In this document: piece after piece, positions 1-6,213 of the stretch
Position numbering within the stretch: the stretch's first letter is position 1
Layout: each line of letters opens with the position of its first letter
Assembly: GCA_028697695.1 (NCBI GenBank)
Contig: JAQVEI010000035.1
Span: 1 to 10,530, forward strand
From: Lentimicrobiaceae bacterium
GTDB taxonomy: Bacteria > Bacteroidota > Bacteroidia > Bacteroidales > Lentimicrobiaceae
Length of the DNA: 10,530 nt
Direction: 5' to 3'
Translations under genes and position numbers: made by a program
Notes under the pieces: generated by a model
Database searches by the model: none
What the model saw: the letters and a program-made list of their open reading frames with translations, nothing else
What the model was told of the DNA's origin: nothing

Positions 1-775
1 TGTTGAAAAGGTTAATTTTCCACAGGCCCTCTTGTCGGTCTTTACCGGAATAGCCATGAGCCTTTTTACACCCAACCGCATTGGTGACTTTCTGGGCAGG
101 ATATTTACCCTTAAAAAAGCCAGGCCGCTGGATGCTGCCCTGCTTACCATTACCGGCAGTATTGCCCAGTTAATGGTTACCCTGATAGTTGGAATGATAG
201 CCCTTGTTTTTTATTTTCCCCATCATATTGAACCTCATTTGTTTGAGTCGGATTGGCTTTACGCCGCTGTCATTGCTTTTATCGTGCTGGTAATAAGCGC
301 CATGGTGTTGTTTTATTTAAAGGCCCCCTTTTTAATCAACAGACTCAATTCCATGATTAAGCCGGAATGGTACCGGATACACAGATACCTTGAAGTGATT
401 CAAGGGATAAGGCAATTTGATCTGGTCGTAGTATTGGTAATCAGCCTGAGCCGTTATTTGGTTTTTTCTACCCAATTTTATCTTTTCTTAATGGCTTTTG
501 GTATTGACTTGCCTTATTTAAAAGCATTGGAACTTATCGCACTTATTTATTTCGTGATGACTGCCATACCAACCATTGCGCTTATAGATTTGGGTATCCG
601 GGGTTCTGTGGCCATCTATTTTATAGGGCAGGTTTTTCCCGATATACAGGGCGTGAACACCGGAATAATGCTGGCCAGTATGGCCGTGTGGCTGGTTAAT
701 CTGGCCTTGCCTGCACTGTTTGGCCTGTTGTTTATCAATCGTTTGAAGCTTATGCGTAAATCAATGTTAACATGA
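1..775 (+). CDS. Flippase-like integral membrane protein, lysylphosphatidylglycerol synthase TM-domain family (5' partial)
   Basis: The frame is open from base 2 to the TGA at 773-775, so the true start lies before the window; the TTG at 32 is not a convincing start because the frame continues upstream with sensible sequence. The 257 visible residues are mostly hydrophobic, with about six membrane segments. Family landmarks are TPNRIGDF at visible residues 23-30 and the IPTIALIDLGIRG stretch at 189-201, both typical of the Bacteroidota branch of the family related to the flippase domain of MprF and to archaeal AglD (UPF0104). In MprF this domain moves an aminoacylated lipid across the inner membrane; the soluble aminoacyl-transferase domain is absent here, so lipid lysylation should not be assumed. 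It overlaps the downstream glycosyltransferase by 4 bases (ATGA), implying translational coupling and a shared lipid-linked substrate. The family call is firm; the substrate is unknown. Confidence 0.85.
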   Translation, partial: VEKVNFPQALLSVFTGIAMSLFTPNRIGDFLGRIFTLKKARPLDAALLTITGSIAQLMVTLIVGMIALVFYFPHHIEPHLFESDWLYAAVIAFIVLVISAMVLFYLKAPFLINRLNSMIKPEWYRIHRYLEVIQGIRQFDLVVVLVISLSRYLVFSTQFYLFLMAFGIDLPYLKALELIALIYFVMTAIPTIALIDLGIRGSVAIYFIGQVFPDIQGVNTGIMLASMAVWLVNLALPALFGLLFINRLKLMRKSMLT

Positions 776-1911
776 GATCAGGCTGTGTGTTTTTATTCGT
801 GAGCGCACCGGTGTTTTTGGCTTATCTGGTGCTGATAATCCGGCTTACGTATGGCTGGTTTCGGCTCCCATCCTCTAAAACGATGGCAGTGGAGGCGCAG
901 ATTAGTATCATTATTGCTGCCCGCAACGAGGCAAAGAATATTAAAGCCTGTCTCAACAGTTTGCTTCATCAGCAATATCCATATAGAGCTTTTGAAATAA
1001 TAGTGGTTGATGATCATTCTGATGACGACACTGCCATTATTGTTGAGAGTTTTGCTGAAAGACATCCCGATTTGCAGCTCAGGCTCATTGAAGCCGGAGA
1101 TGCGTATGGCAAAAAAGCTGCTTTGGCCAAAGGAGTGGATCTGGCAAAAGGAGACATCCTGCTTACCACCGATGCCGATTGTATATGTGGGCCTTTATGG
1201 ATTGATACAATGGCAGGTACACTGTTACGGCAGGATAAATTACTGGTTTCGGGGCCGGTAATGTTTAAAGAAAGTCGCGGATTTTTTGGATTGTTTCAAC
1301 AGGTGGAGTTTGCGTCGCTCATAGCTGCCGGGGCCGGTGCTATCGGTATTGGCAAACCTGTATTGTGCAACGGTGCCAACATGGCTTATCTTAAATCTGC
1401 CCGTTTACGCATTCCGCATGATAATTTGCAACCCCAACTGGCTTCTGGTGATGATGTGTTTTTGCTGCACGCTTTTGCCAGGGAATACGGGGCCGGAAAA
1501 ATTGGTTTTGTTAAAGAAAAAGCTGCCCTGGTTATGACATCCGCTGCTTCTGATGTTGCTGCATTCTGGCAGCAACGGCTAAGGTGGAGTGGCAAAAGCA
1601 CCGCCTTCAAAGGAGGTGGACCGGTTATCACAGCCATTATAGTGTGGCTTACTTGTTTTGTAATTTTTATTAACGGTCTTCTAGCTTTATTTCTGCCCCG
1701 GTATTTGCCTGGTTTGCTAATTTTATTCAGTGCAAAAACAATAATCGATCTGCCTTTATTGATAAGCTATCTTCGGTTTTCGGGTCAGCAAAAGTTAATC
1801 ATTGCCATTCTTCCTGTTGAAATTATGGTGATTGTTTATACTACGATGATTGGAATATTTTCCCGTTTTGTACCGGTTTGGTGGAAAGGGCGTAAAATTG
1901 TCAATGTGTAA
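772..1911 (+). CDS. Membrane-anchored family 2 glycosyltransferase
   Basis: A 379-residue processive-type GT2 enzyme. An N-terminal hydrophobic anchor (about residues 5-28) is followed by a GT-A fold: the nucleotide-binding start ISIIIAARNE (44-53), VVDDHSDDDT (78-87), the metal-binding DAD (134-136), GDD (226-228) as probable catalytic acid region, and QQRLRW (267-272), which matches the QxxRW signature. Two to four membrane segments follow (about 285-365). The enzyme should transfer a sugar from a nucleotide-sugar to a membrane lipid or growing chain on the cytoplasmic face. The ATG at 772 overlaps the stop of the flippase-like gene, so the two are very likely one transcription and translation unit. 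The donor and acceptor cannot be read from sequence; glycolipid or polysaccharide synthesis is an inference from the membrane anchoring and partner. The 3' end overlaps the convergent cation transporter gene by 11 bases. Confidence 0.88.
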   Translation: MRSGCVFLFVSAPVFLAYLVLIIRLTYGWFRLPSSKTMAVEAQISIIIAARNEAKNIKACLNSLLHQQYPYRAFEIIVVDDHSDDDTAIIVESFAERHPDLQLRLIEAGDAYGKKAALAKGVDLAKGDILLTTDADCICGPLWIDTMAGTLLRQDKLLVSGPVMFKESRGFFGLFQQVEFASLIAAGAGAIGIGKPVLCNGANMAYLKSARLRIPHDNLQPQLASGDDVFLLHAFAREYGAGKIGFVKEKAALVMTSAASDVAAFWQQRLRWSGKSTAFKGGGPVITAIIVWLTCFVIFINGLLALFLPRYLPGLLILFSAKTIIDLPLLISYLRFSGQQKLIIAILPVEIMVIVYTTMIGIFSRFVPVWWKGRKIVNV

Positions 1912-2773
1912 ACCCTGCGGGTTCAATATGAATGGTAATCACGATTTGATTTTCTTCCAGTAGTCTTTTTTCTATCCGGGTCGCAATTTCATGGGCATCA
2001 AACACGGTCATATTATCGGGGAGTTTGATGTGCATTGTCATTTCAATATGGTCTCCATAGCGGTGTACATGAAAATGGTGAGGTTTTAAATCCAGCATAC
2101 TTTCCCGTCGGCATACCTCGCTTATGGTTTCTTTAAGTTCTTCTTCTGGGCTTTCACCAAGCATGGTTCGCATTCCATCACGCAAAATGCTATACGCTGC
2201 CAGCGAAATAAGCAGAGCCACCACCATACCCAGGGCAGCATCTATCCACCACACATGTTGCCCAAGATATATGCCTCCCAGAATAACCAGAGACGATATG
2301 GCATCAGACCGGTGGTGCCAGCCATCAGCTTTAACTGATTCAGACCCGGTTTTTTTTGCTACAATGAAGGCATAACGTGCCATTGCTTCCTTTACAAGCA
2401 CAGATATGGCTGTAACGACTATGGCAAAGGTGCCATAATGAATTTGCCGATGTTCACTTAGGCGTTGGAATGATTCCACAACAAAATTAAAAGCCACCAC
2501 AAACAGCAACACTCCAATAATGAGGGCGGCAATGAGTTCTGCACGTCCATGGCCGAAAGGATGCTCTTTATCTGCCGGTTTGGCCGAAATACGTGTACCC
2601 ACAATTACAATCAGCGAAGTAAGCGAATCGCTTAGGGTATGCCAGGCATCGGCAATAATGGCAATTGAGCCTGAAGCAAGACCGGCCCATAGTTTCGCCA
2701 CAAATAAAACCACATTCCCTGCTATGGAAACCCAGCCTTCTTTTACCGACAGTTTTTGGTTGGAATTCATCAT
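1901..2773 (-). CDS. Cation diffusion facilitator (CDF) family divalent metal/proton antiporter
   Basis: A 290-residue inner-membrane transporter of the CDF family, which exports Zn2+ or similar divalent metals in exchange for protons. Transport-site residues are visible as HxxxD in TM2 (H45, D49, in DAWHTLSDS) and HxxxD in TM5 (H153, D157, in GWHHRSDA). The conserved HPFGHGRAE loop after TM2 is at 71-79. A cytoplasmic C-terminal domain (from about 208) is histidine-rich (HHFHVH at 232-237 and a final HIEP at 282-285), as expected for the metal-sensing dimer domain. The TM2 histidine differs from the aspartate at this site in E. coli YiiP; four-ligand HDHD sites occur in zinc CDFs, so zinc is the best guess but is not proven. 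ATG at 2773 is followed at once by a second ATG (2770), either of which could start. No clear promoter is visible upstream. It is transcribed towards the glycosyltransferase and overlaps its stop codon. Confidence 0.92.
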   Translation of the reverse strand: MMNSNQKLSVKEGWVSIAGNVVLFVAKLWAGLASGSIAIIADAWHTLSDSLTSLIVIVGTRISAKPADKEHPFGHGRAELIAALIIGVLLFVVAFNFVVESFQRLSEHRQIHYGTFAIVVTAISVLVKEAMARYAFIVAKKTGSESVKADGWHHRSDAISSLVILGGIYLGQHVWWIDAALGMVVALLISLAAYSILRDGMRTMLGESPEEELKETISEVCRRESMLDLKPHHFHVHRYGDHIEMTMHIKLPDNMTVFDAHEIATRIEKRLLEENQIVITIHIEPAGFTH

Positions 2774-3088
2774 AAGTTAATTTCTGTCATCGCTTCGCGG
2801 TATGAAATCCTTGGAAAATTCGGTTTCTATTTTTTTATTGGAGATTTTTCCATTGTTTTGATTTCAAGACTACCCAATTGCATATACAATGACTTTCAAA
2901 ATGTTCTTTCAGTCTAATTCCTCTCATTACAAATTTGTAGTCATTGCAATTTAGTCCGGCAGCATGACGTTTTAAGTTTTAAGGTGTTGAGTCACGTAAA
3001 AATAAAAATTTCATTCATGCTTTTTGTGATGTTTTGTATGCAGGCGATTTCAGGAATCCATTTCCATTACCTGAATACAATCGGGAAA
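2774..3088. other. Gene-free intergenic stretch with an imperfect palindrome and a weak hairpin
   Basis: About 315 A/T-rich bases between the end of ispD and the start of the CDF gene, both on the minus strand. I see no ORF of substance: a minus-strand frame through about 2845-2955 is open for only 37 codons and resembles nothing I know. Visible structure: a perfect 12-base palindrome TACAAATTTGTA at 2928-2939 inside a looser dyad spanning about 2911-2957, and a hairpin with arms TTCAGG (3049-3054) and CCTGAA (3070-3075) just downstream of the ispD stop, which lacks a T-run. The region should hold the CDF promoter, but no TAnnTTTG match exists on the minus strand; the nearest approach is TAGTCTTG (2865-2872) without a properly spaced -33 box. 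Confidence 0.6.
2911..2957. repeat. Imperfect palindrome centred on TACAAATTTGTA
   Basis: The core TACAAATTTGTA (2928-2939) is a perfect 12-base palindrome. Outside it, the left side contains AGTCTAATTCC and the right side GCAATTTAGTCC, which pair partly when folded, giving a loose dyad of about 45 bases. It lies about 155 bases upstream of the CDF start. It could be a regulator-binding site, a REP-like or miniature-transposon remnant, or chance in A/T-rich DNA. Confidence 0.4.
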
Positions 3089-3775
3089 TTATGACGACTT
3101 TTTGTTTTGTAACTGAAGCATTATTTCAGCATATATAAGTTGATTGGGAGTGGTTACTTTTATATTGCCCAAATTGCCATCATACAGGGACAGAGGCAGT
3201 CCACTGCGTTCGATAAGTTGTGCGTCGTCGGTAAAGTTCATAAAATCCTGTGCATCATAAGCCTGTTTAATCATGGGCAATAAAAAGCACTGGGGGGTTT
3301 GTATTGCTTTTACTTTTGTACGTGGAAGCGCGCGGCTTCCGTAAGTATCTACCAAACGCAGGGAGTCCGTAAGCTGAACACAGGGAATGGCTGTTCCTGT
3401 ACGGGCAGCCAGTTCGAAGCCCTCAAGAATAATCCGTTTGTCAACCAGCGGCCGGGCGCCATCGTGTATTGCCACCAGGCCCTCATCATCTTCAATTGCG
3501 GCCAGCCCATTTTTTACTGAATATCCTCGCGTTGGCCCGCCCTCAACAAGCTGGTGAGGGATGTTAAAATTGTGCGCCTTGCAAAGCTCCTGCCAGGTGG
3601 GAATGCTCGCTGGTGGTATCACCACAATAATGTTTAATGAAGTTTCTACAGCATCGAATGCTGCGATGGTATGCATAAGCATAGGCTTACCCGCTATCAC
3701 CCTGAACTGTTTGGGTGTGCCTTCGCCCATTCGTTTCGAGAGGCCGGCGGCCACAATAATGACGTAACGTTTCAC
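3089..3775 (-). CDS. ispD: 2-C-methyl-D-erythritol 4-phosphate cytidylyltransferase
   Basis: Transfers CMP from CTP to 2-C-methyl-D-erythritol 4-phosphate, the third step of the non-mevalonate isoprenoid pathway, in the cytoplasm. From the GTG start the protein has 228 residues, normal for the family. The nucleotide-binding signature runs VAAGLSKRMG (8-17) then PKQF (21-24), giving R15 and K22 as the expected phosphate-contacting residues; DGARPLV is at 105-111, T136 lies in LTDSLR, TPQCF at 160-164, and K206 in NIKVTTP near the C-terminus. An ATG at 3826 would add 17 residues, but these lie over a terminator hairpin and promoter and are not conserved; Bacteroidota homologues begin MKRYVIIVA, which matches the GTG at 3773-3775 exactly. 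It lies downstream of queA on the same strand but appears to have its own promoter immediately before the start. Confidence 0.93.
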   Translation of the reverse strand: MKRYVIIVAAGLSKRMGEGTPKQFRVIAGKPMLMHTIAAFDAVETSLNIIVVIPPASIPTWQELCKAHNFNIPHQLVEGGPTRGYSVKNGLAAIEDDEGLVAIHDGARPLVDKRIILEGFELAARTGTAIPCVQLTDSLRLVDTYGSRALPRTKVKAIQTPQCFLLPMIKQAYDAQDFMNFTDDAQLIERSGLPLSLYDGNLGNIKVTTPNQLIYAEIMLQLQNKKSS

Positions 3776-3785
3776 TTTTTTATTA

Positions 3786-3815
3786 CAAATGTAAGCATTC
3801 TCACTTAAAATGCAA
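3786..3815 (-). promoter_or_regulatory. Bacteroidota-type promoter for ispD
   Basis: On the minus strand TACATTTG (3793-3786) fits the -7 consensus TAnnTTTG exactly, and TTG (3815-3813) lies 19 bases upstream as the -33 box. The -7 box ends only 10 bases before the GTG, so the transcript should have almost no leader. The match is by eye to a published phylum consensus; no transcription start is known. Confidence 0.65.
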
Positions 3816-3836
3816 GATGCCGGCAAGCCGGCATCC
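3813..3836 (-). terminator. Probable intrinsic terminator of queA
   Basis: A perfect inverted repeat, GATGCCGGC (3816-3824) and GCCGGCATC (3827-3835), separated by two bases; in RNA it would open to a 4-base loop, and a G-U pair can extend it. It begins 28 bases after the queA stop. On the queA strand it is followed by a T-rich but interrupted tail (TTGCATTTT), so termination efficiency is uncertain. It directly abuts the -33 box of the ispD promoter. Confidence 0.6.
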
Positions 3837-3863
3837 GTAATAAATTATTTTCGAAGAGAAATC

Positions 3864-4919
3864 TTATTTGATGAGCATAGCATCTCCATAGGTAAAAAAG
3901 CGATATTTTTCATGGATAGCTTCCTTGTACGCTTTCATCAGAAAATCAAAGTCTGCAAAAGCTGCAGTCATCATAAGCATAGGTGAGTAAGGCAGATGAA
4001 AATTGGTAATCATACTGGTAGGTATACTGAAATCATAAGGAGGAAAAATAAACTTATTCGACCAACCTTTATATGGTTTAAGCATGCCGGATATGGTCAC
4101 CGATGATTCAACGCCTTTCATGGTGGTTGTACCTACTACGCAAACCTGTTTGCGGTTTTCTTTGGCTTTATTTACTATGTTACTGGCTTCCGCCGTAATG
4201 ATAAGTTCTTCGGAGTCCATTTTATGTTTGGTGAGGTCTTCCACATCTATAGCTCTGAAGTTTCCCACCCCGGCATGCAGGGTGATTGATGCAAATGAAA
4301 CGCCTTTGAGTTCCAGTCGTTTCATTATTTCACGGCTAAAATGCAAACCGGCACTTGGTGCAGCAACAGCACCTTCTTTGTTTGCGTAAATGGTTTGATA
4401 CCAGTCCTTGTCTTCAGGAAGAATTTCACGTATAGCCTGCAGCTCTTCAGGAAGGGGAGTTTTTCCCAGACTCTCAATTGTTTTTTTGAACTCCTCGTAT
4501 GGGCCATCAAATAAAAACCTCAGCGTTCGACCCCGGGAGGTAGTATTGTCAATTACTTCGGCTACCAGTGCATCATCTTCTCCAAAATACAATTTGTTGC
4601 CAATTCGGATTTTGCGGGCCGGGTCAACCAGTACATCCCACAAGCGTGCTTCTGCATTTAACTCACGGAGAAGAAAAACAGTTATCTTGGCACCGGTTTT
4701 CTCTTTTTCTCCGGTAAGCAGGGCTGGAAAAACCTTGGTATCATTCAGAATAAAAACATCACCATCATTAAAATAATCCAAAATGTCGGTGAATTTTTTA
4801 TGCTCTATACTTTGAGTTTTTCTGTCGAGCACCATTAGCCGGGCTTCATCACGATTGTCAAGGGGATGTTTTGCGATCAACTCAGCAGGAAGCTGATAAC
4901 GGAATTGAGACAGTTTCAT
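3864..4919 (-). CDS. queA: S-adenosylmethionine:tRNA ribosyltransferase-isomerase
   Basis: Transfers and isomerises the ribosyl group of S-adenosylmethionine onto preQ1 in tRNA, giving epoxyqueuosine at the wobble base of tRNAs with GUN anticodons. The 351 residues match the usual family length. Landmarks: FILNDTKVFPA (56-66), LWDVLVDPARKIRIG (93-107), EGAVAAPSAGLHFS (182-195), ITLHAGVGNFRAI (212-224), VVGTTTMKGVES (261-272), the FIFPPYDF stretch (290-297) and ITNFHLPYSPMLMM (304-317). Divergent spots are L67 in FPALL, where most family members have arginine (PARL), and the YSPML segment where STLLM is usual. The ATG at 4919 gives the expected MKLSQF N-terminus. It has its own predicted promoter in the divergent region shared with prs, with a leader of roughly 170 bases, and ends at a hairpin terminator before ispD. 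Confidence 0.95.
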   Translation of the reverse strand: MKLSQFRYQLPAELIAKHPLDNRDEARLMVLDRKTQSIEHKKFTDILDYFNDGDVFILNDTKVFPALLTGEKEKTGAKITVFLLRELNAEARLWDVLVDPARKIRIGNKLYFGEDDALVAEVIDNTTSRGRTLRFLFDGPYEEFKKTIESLGKTPLPEELQAIREILPEDKDWYQTIYANKEGAVAAPSAGLHFSREIMKRLELKGVSFASITLHAGVGNFRAIDVEDLTKHKMDSEELIITAEASNIVNKAKENRKQVCVVGTTTMKGVESSVTISGMLKPYKGWSNKFIFPPYDFSIPTSMITNFHLPYSPMLMMTAAFADFDFLMKAYKEAIHEKYRFFTYGDAMLIK

Positions 4920-5093
4920 TAAGTAAGATATTAAGTGGTAGGGTAATATTTTATTGCACCCGTTGAGCGTATCAAAAAGTAATGCTTTGTGCTTTGCGCT
5001 CTCCGGTATTAAATATGATAACGATTTAAGTATCTGGAAAATTGTTAATAGCCGAAGCTAAGTTCCCTCAATTTATTAAAAAAATAAGGAGTG

Positions 5094-5124
5094 CAAAAGT
5101 AATATTATTTAACTGAAAAGTCAA
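5094..5124 (-). promoter_or_regulatory. Bacteroidota-type promoter for queA
   Basis: On the minus strand TACTTTTG (5101-5094) matches TAnnTTTG and TTG (5124-5122) lies 20 bases upstream, inside the accepted spacing. It would start transcription near 5088, leaving about 170 bases of leader before the queA ATG. No better promoter is visible closer to the gene. Confidence 0.55.
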
Positions 5125-5164
5125 GGAATCAGCACCTTTTTTTTAAATGGATGAATTTACCGGC

Positions 5165-5193
5165 TTGTTAAGAGAATAAATTTAGTATTTTTG
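5165..5193 (+). promoter_or_regulatory. Bacteroidota-type promoter for prs-rplY
   Basis: TATTTTTG (5186-5193) fits TAnnTTTG, with TTG at 5165-5167 and an 18-base spacer, one base under the common 19-21. The predicted transcript would begin near 5199 with a leader of about 38 bases before the prs ATG. Confidence 0.6.
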
Positions 5194-5236
5194 CAAACCG
5201 AAAGGATATATTCTGACTTACATAATCTGGGAAACA

Positions 5237-6169
5237 ATGGCTACAGTAGTGAATATTTTTTCGGGTAGAGCAACCCGTTACCTTGCTGAAAAAATAGCGA
5301 TAAGCTACGGCAAAAAGCTGGGTGATGTGTTGGTTACCGATTTTTCAGATGGTGAATTTCAACCTTCTTTCGAAGAAAACATTCGCGGAAACGACCTGTT
5401 TATTGTCCAGTCAACTTTTGCACCTTCCGATAATCTTTTCGAGCTTCTGCTGATGATTGATGCTGCCAAGCGGGCATCTGCCAGGCATATCATTGCGGTT
5501 ATTCCTTATTTTGGATTTGCCCGTCAGGATCGTAAAGACAAGCCCAGGGTAAGTATAGCGGCTAAGCTTATTGCGAATCTGCTTACCGCTGCGGGTGTGC
5601 AGCGCATCATTACCATTGATTTGCATGCCGACCAGATTCAGGGTTTCTTTGATGTGCCGGTGGATCATCTTTTTGCGTCCAGCATATTTATCCCTTACAT
5701 CAAGCATTTAAATTTACCCAACCTTACTATGGCTTCGCCCGATACCGGCGGAACACGCCGTGCAGCCATGTATGCCAAGATATTGAATACCAGTTTTGTA
5801 ATTTGTTACAAACAGCGTTCACGCGCCAACCAGGTGGATACCATGGCACTGATTGGTGATGTGAAAGGCAAAGATGTAGTTTTGGTGGATGATATCATAG
5901 ATACAGCCGGAACAATATGTAAGGCTGCCCGGTTAATGATGGATAACGGGGCGGAAAGCGTGCGCGCATTTTGCACCCATCCGCTGCTATCGGCTGATGC
6001 TGTGCAAAAAATTGAAGACTCTCCTATTACCGAAGTAGTGGTAACAGACACCATCCCCCTGAAAACCCAAAGCAAAAAAATTAAAGTAGTGAGCACAGCT
6101 TCTCTACTGGCCGATGTAATCGGCAGGGTGCACAATTACGAATCTATTTCCAATCTTTTTAAATTCTGA
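5237..6169 (+). CDS. prs: Ribose-phosphate pyrophosphokinase (PRPP synthase)
   Basis: Makes 5-phosphoribosyl 1-diphosphate from ribose 5-phosphate and ATP, feeding purine, pyrimidine, histidine, tryptophan and NAD synthesis in the cytoplasm. The 310 residues are the normal class I length. Visible signatures: FSDGEFQPSFEENIRG (36-51), the ATP-contacting loop FARQDRKDKPR (94-104), the metal-binding IDLHADQIQGFF (127-138) with H130, SPDTGGTRRA (167-176), KQRSRANQV (192-200) carrying the catalytic loop, and the PRPP loop VDDIIDTAGT (217-226). The ATG at 5237 is preceded by an A-rich stretch rather than a Shine-Dalgarno site, as usual in this phylum. It is the first gene of a two-gene unit with rplY, 44 bases downstream, and is divergent from queA. 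Confidence 0.97.
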   Translation: MATVVNIFSGRATRYLAEKIAISYGKKLGDVLVTDFSDGEFQPSFEENIRGNDLFIVQSTFAPSDNLFELLLMIDAAKRASARHIIAVIPYFGFARQDRKDKPRVSIAAKLIANLLTAAGVQRIITIDLHADQIQGFFDVPVDHLFASSIFIPYIKHLNLPNLTMASPDTGGTRRAAMYAKILNTSFVICYKQRSRANQVDTMALIGDVKGKDVVLVDDIIDTAGTICKAARLMMDNGAESVRAFCTHPLLSADAVQKIEDSPITEVVVTDTIPLKTQSKKIKVVSTASLLADVIGRVHNYESISNLFKF

Positions 6170-6186
6170 CTCTTACAGAGTCTTTT
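6168..6186 (+). terminator. Weak hairpin plus T-run between prs and rplY
   Basis: Arms GACTCT (6168-6173) and AGAGTC (6177-6182) with a 3-base loop are followed by TTTT (6183-6186). The left arm starts inside the prs stop codon. The 6-bp stem with only three G-C pairs is weak, so it may allow partial read-through rather than full termination; no separate rplY promoter is visible, which favours read-through. Confidence 0.3.
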
Positions 6187-6213
6187 CAATAAACCATTAA
6201 TAAATTAAAATCA

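Larger units (their letters stand above)
4920..5236. other. Divergent control region between queA and prs
   Basis: This 317-base gap has no coding content that I can support. It contains two back-to-back promoter matches, one for each flanking gene, about 85 bases apart. The queA-side leader (about 4920-5088) contains a 7-base tandem TGCTTTG repeat (4983-4996) and, on the transcribed strand, a small hairpin with a cUUCGg tetraloop and 4-bp stem (5049-5060). I do not recognise a known riboswitch; in particular I cannot find the short pseudoknot pattern of preQ1-I. Confidence 0.6.

Noticed and set aside
793..1637. Several ORFs of 60-90 codons on both strands within the first glycosyltransferase
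   Set aside because: They are frame shadows of a gene with full GT2 motifs; none has recognisable domains or its own start context.
2845..2955. Short minus-strand open stretch in the 2774-3088 gap as a possible IS or gene remnant
   Set aside because: Only 37 codons, no recognised homology and no terminal repeats or target duplication visible; reported only as a palindrome-bearing gap.
3049..3075. Hairpin TTCAGG...CCTGAA after ispD, as an intrinsic terminator
   Set aside because: The stem is short with a bulge and no T-tract follows on the ispD strand.
4084..4776. Plus-strand ORFs of about 100-120 codons opposite queA
   Set aside because: Serine- and arginine-rich translations with no domain, lying entirely antisense to a complete, recognisable queA.
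4920..5090. preQ1 riboswitch in the queA leader
   Set aside because: I could not find the short stem and A-rich pseudoknot tail of the preQ1-I class, and I cannot run a covariance search for the other classes.
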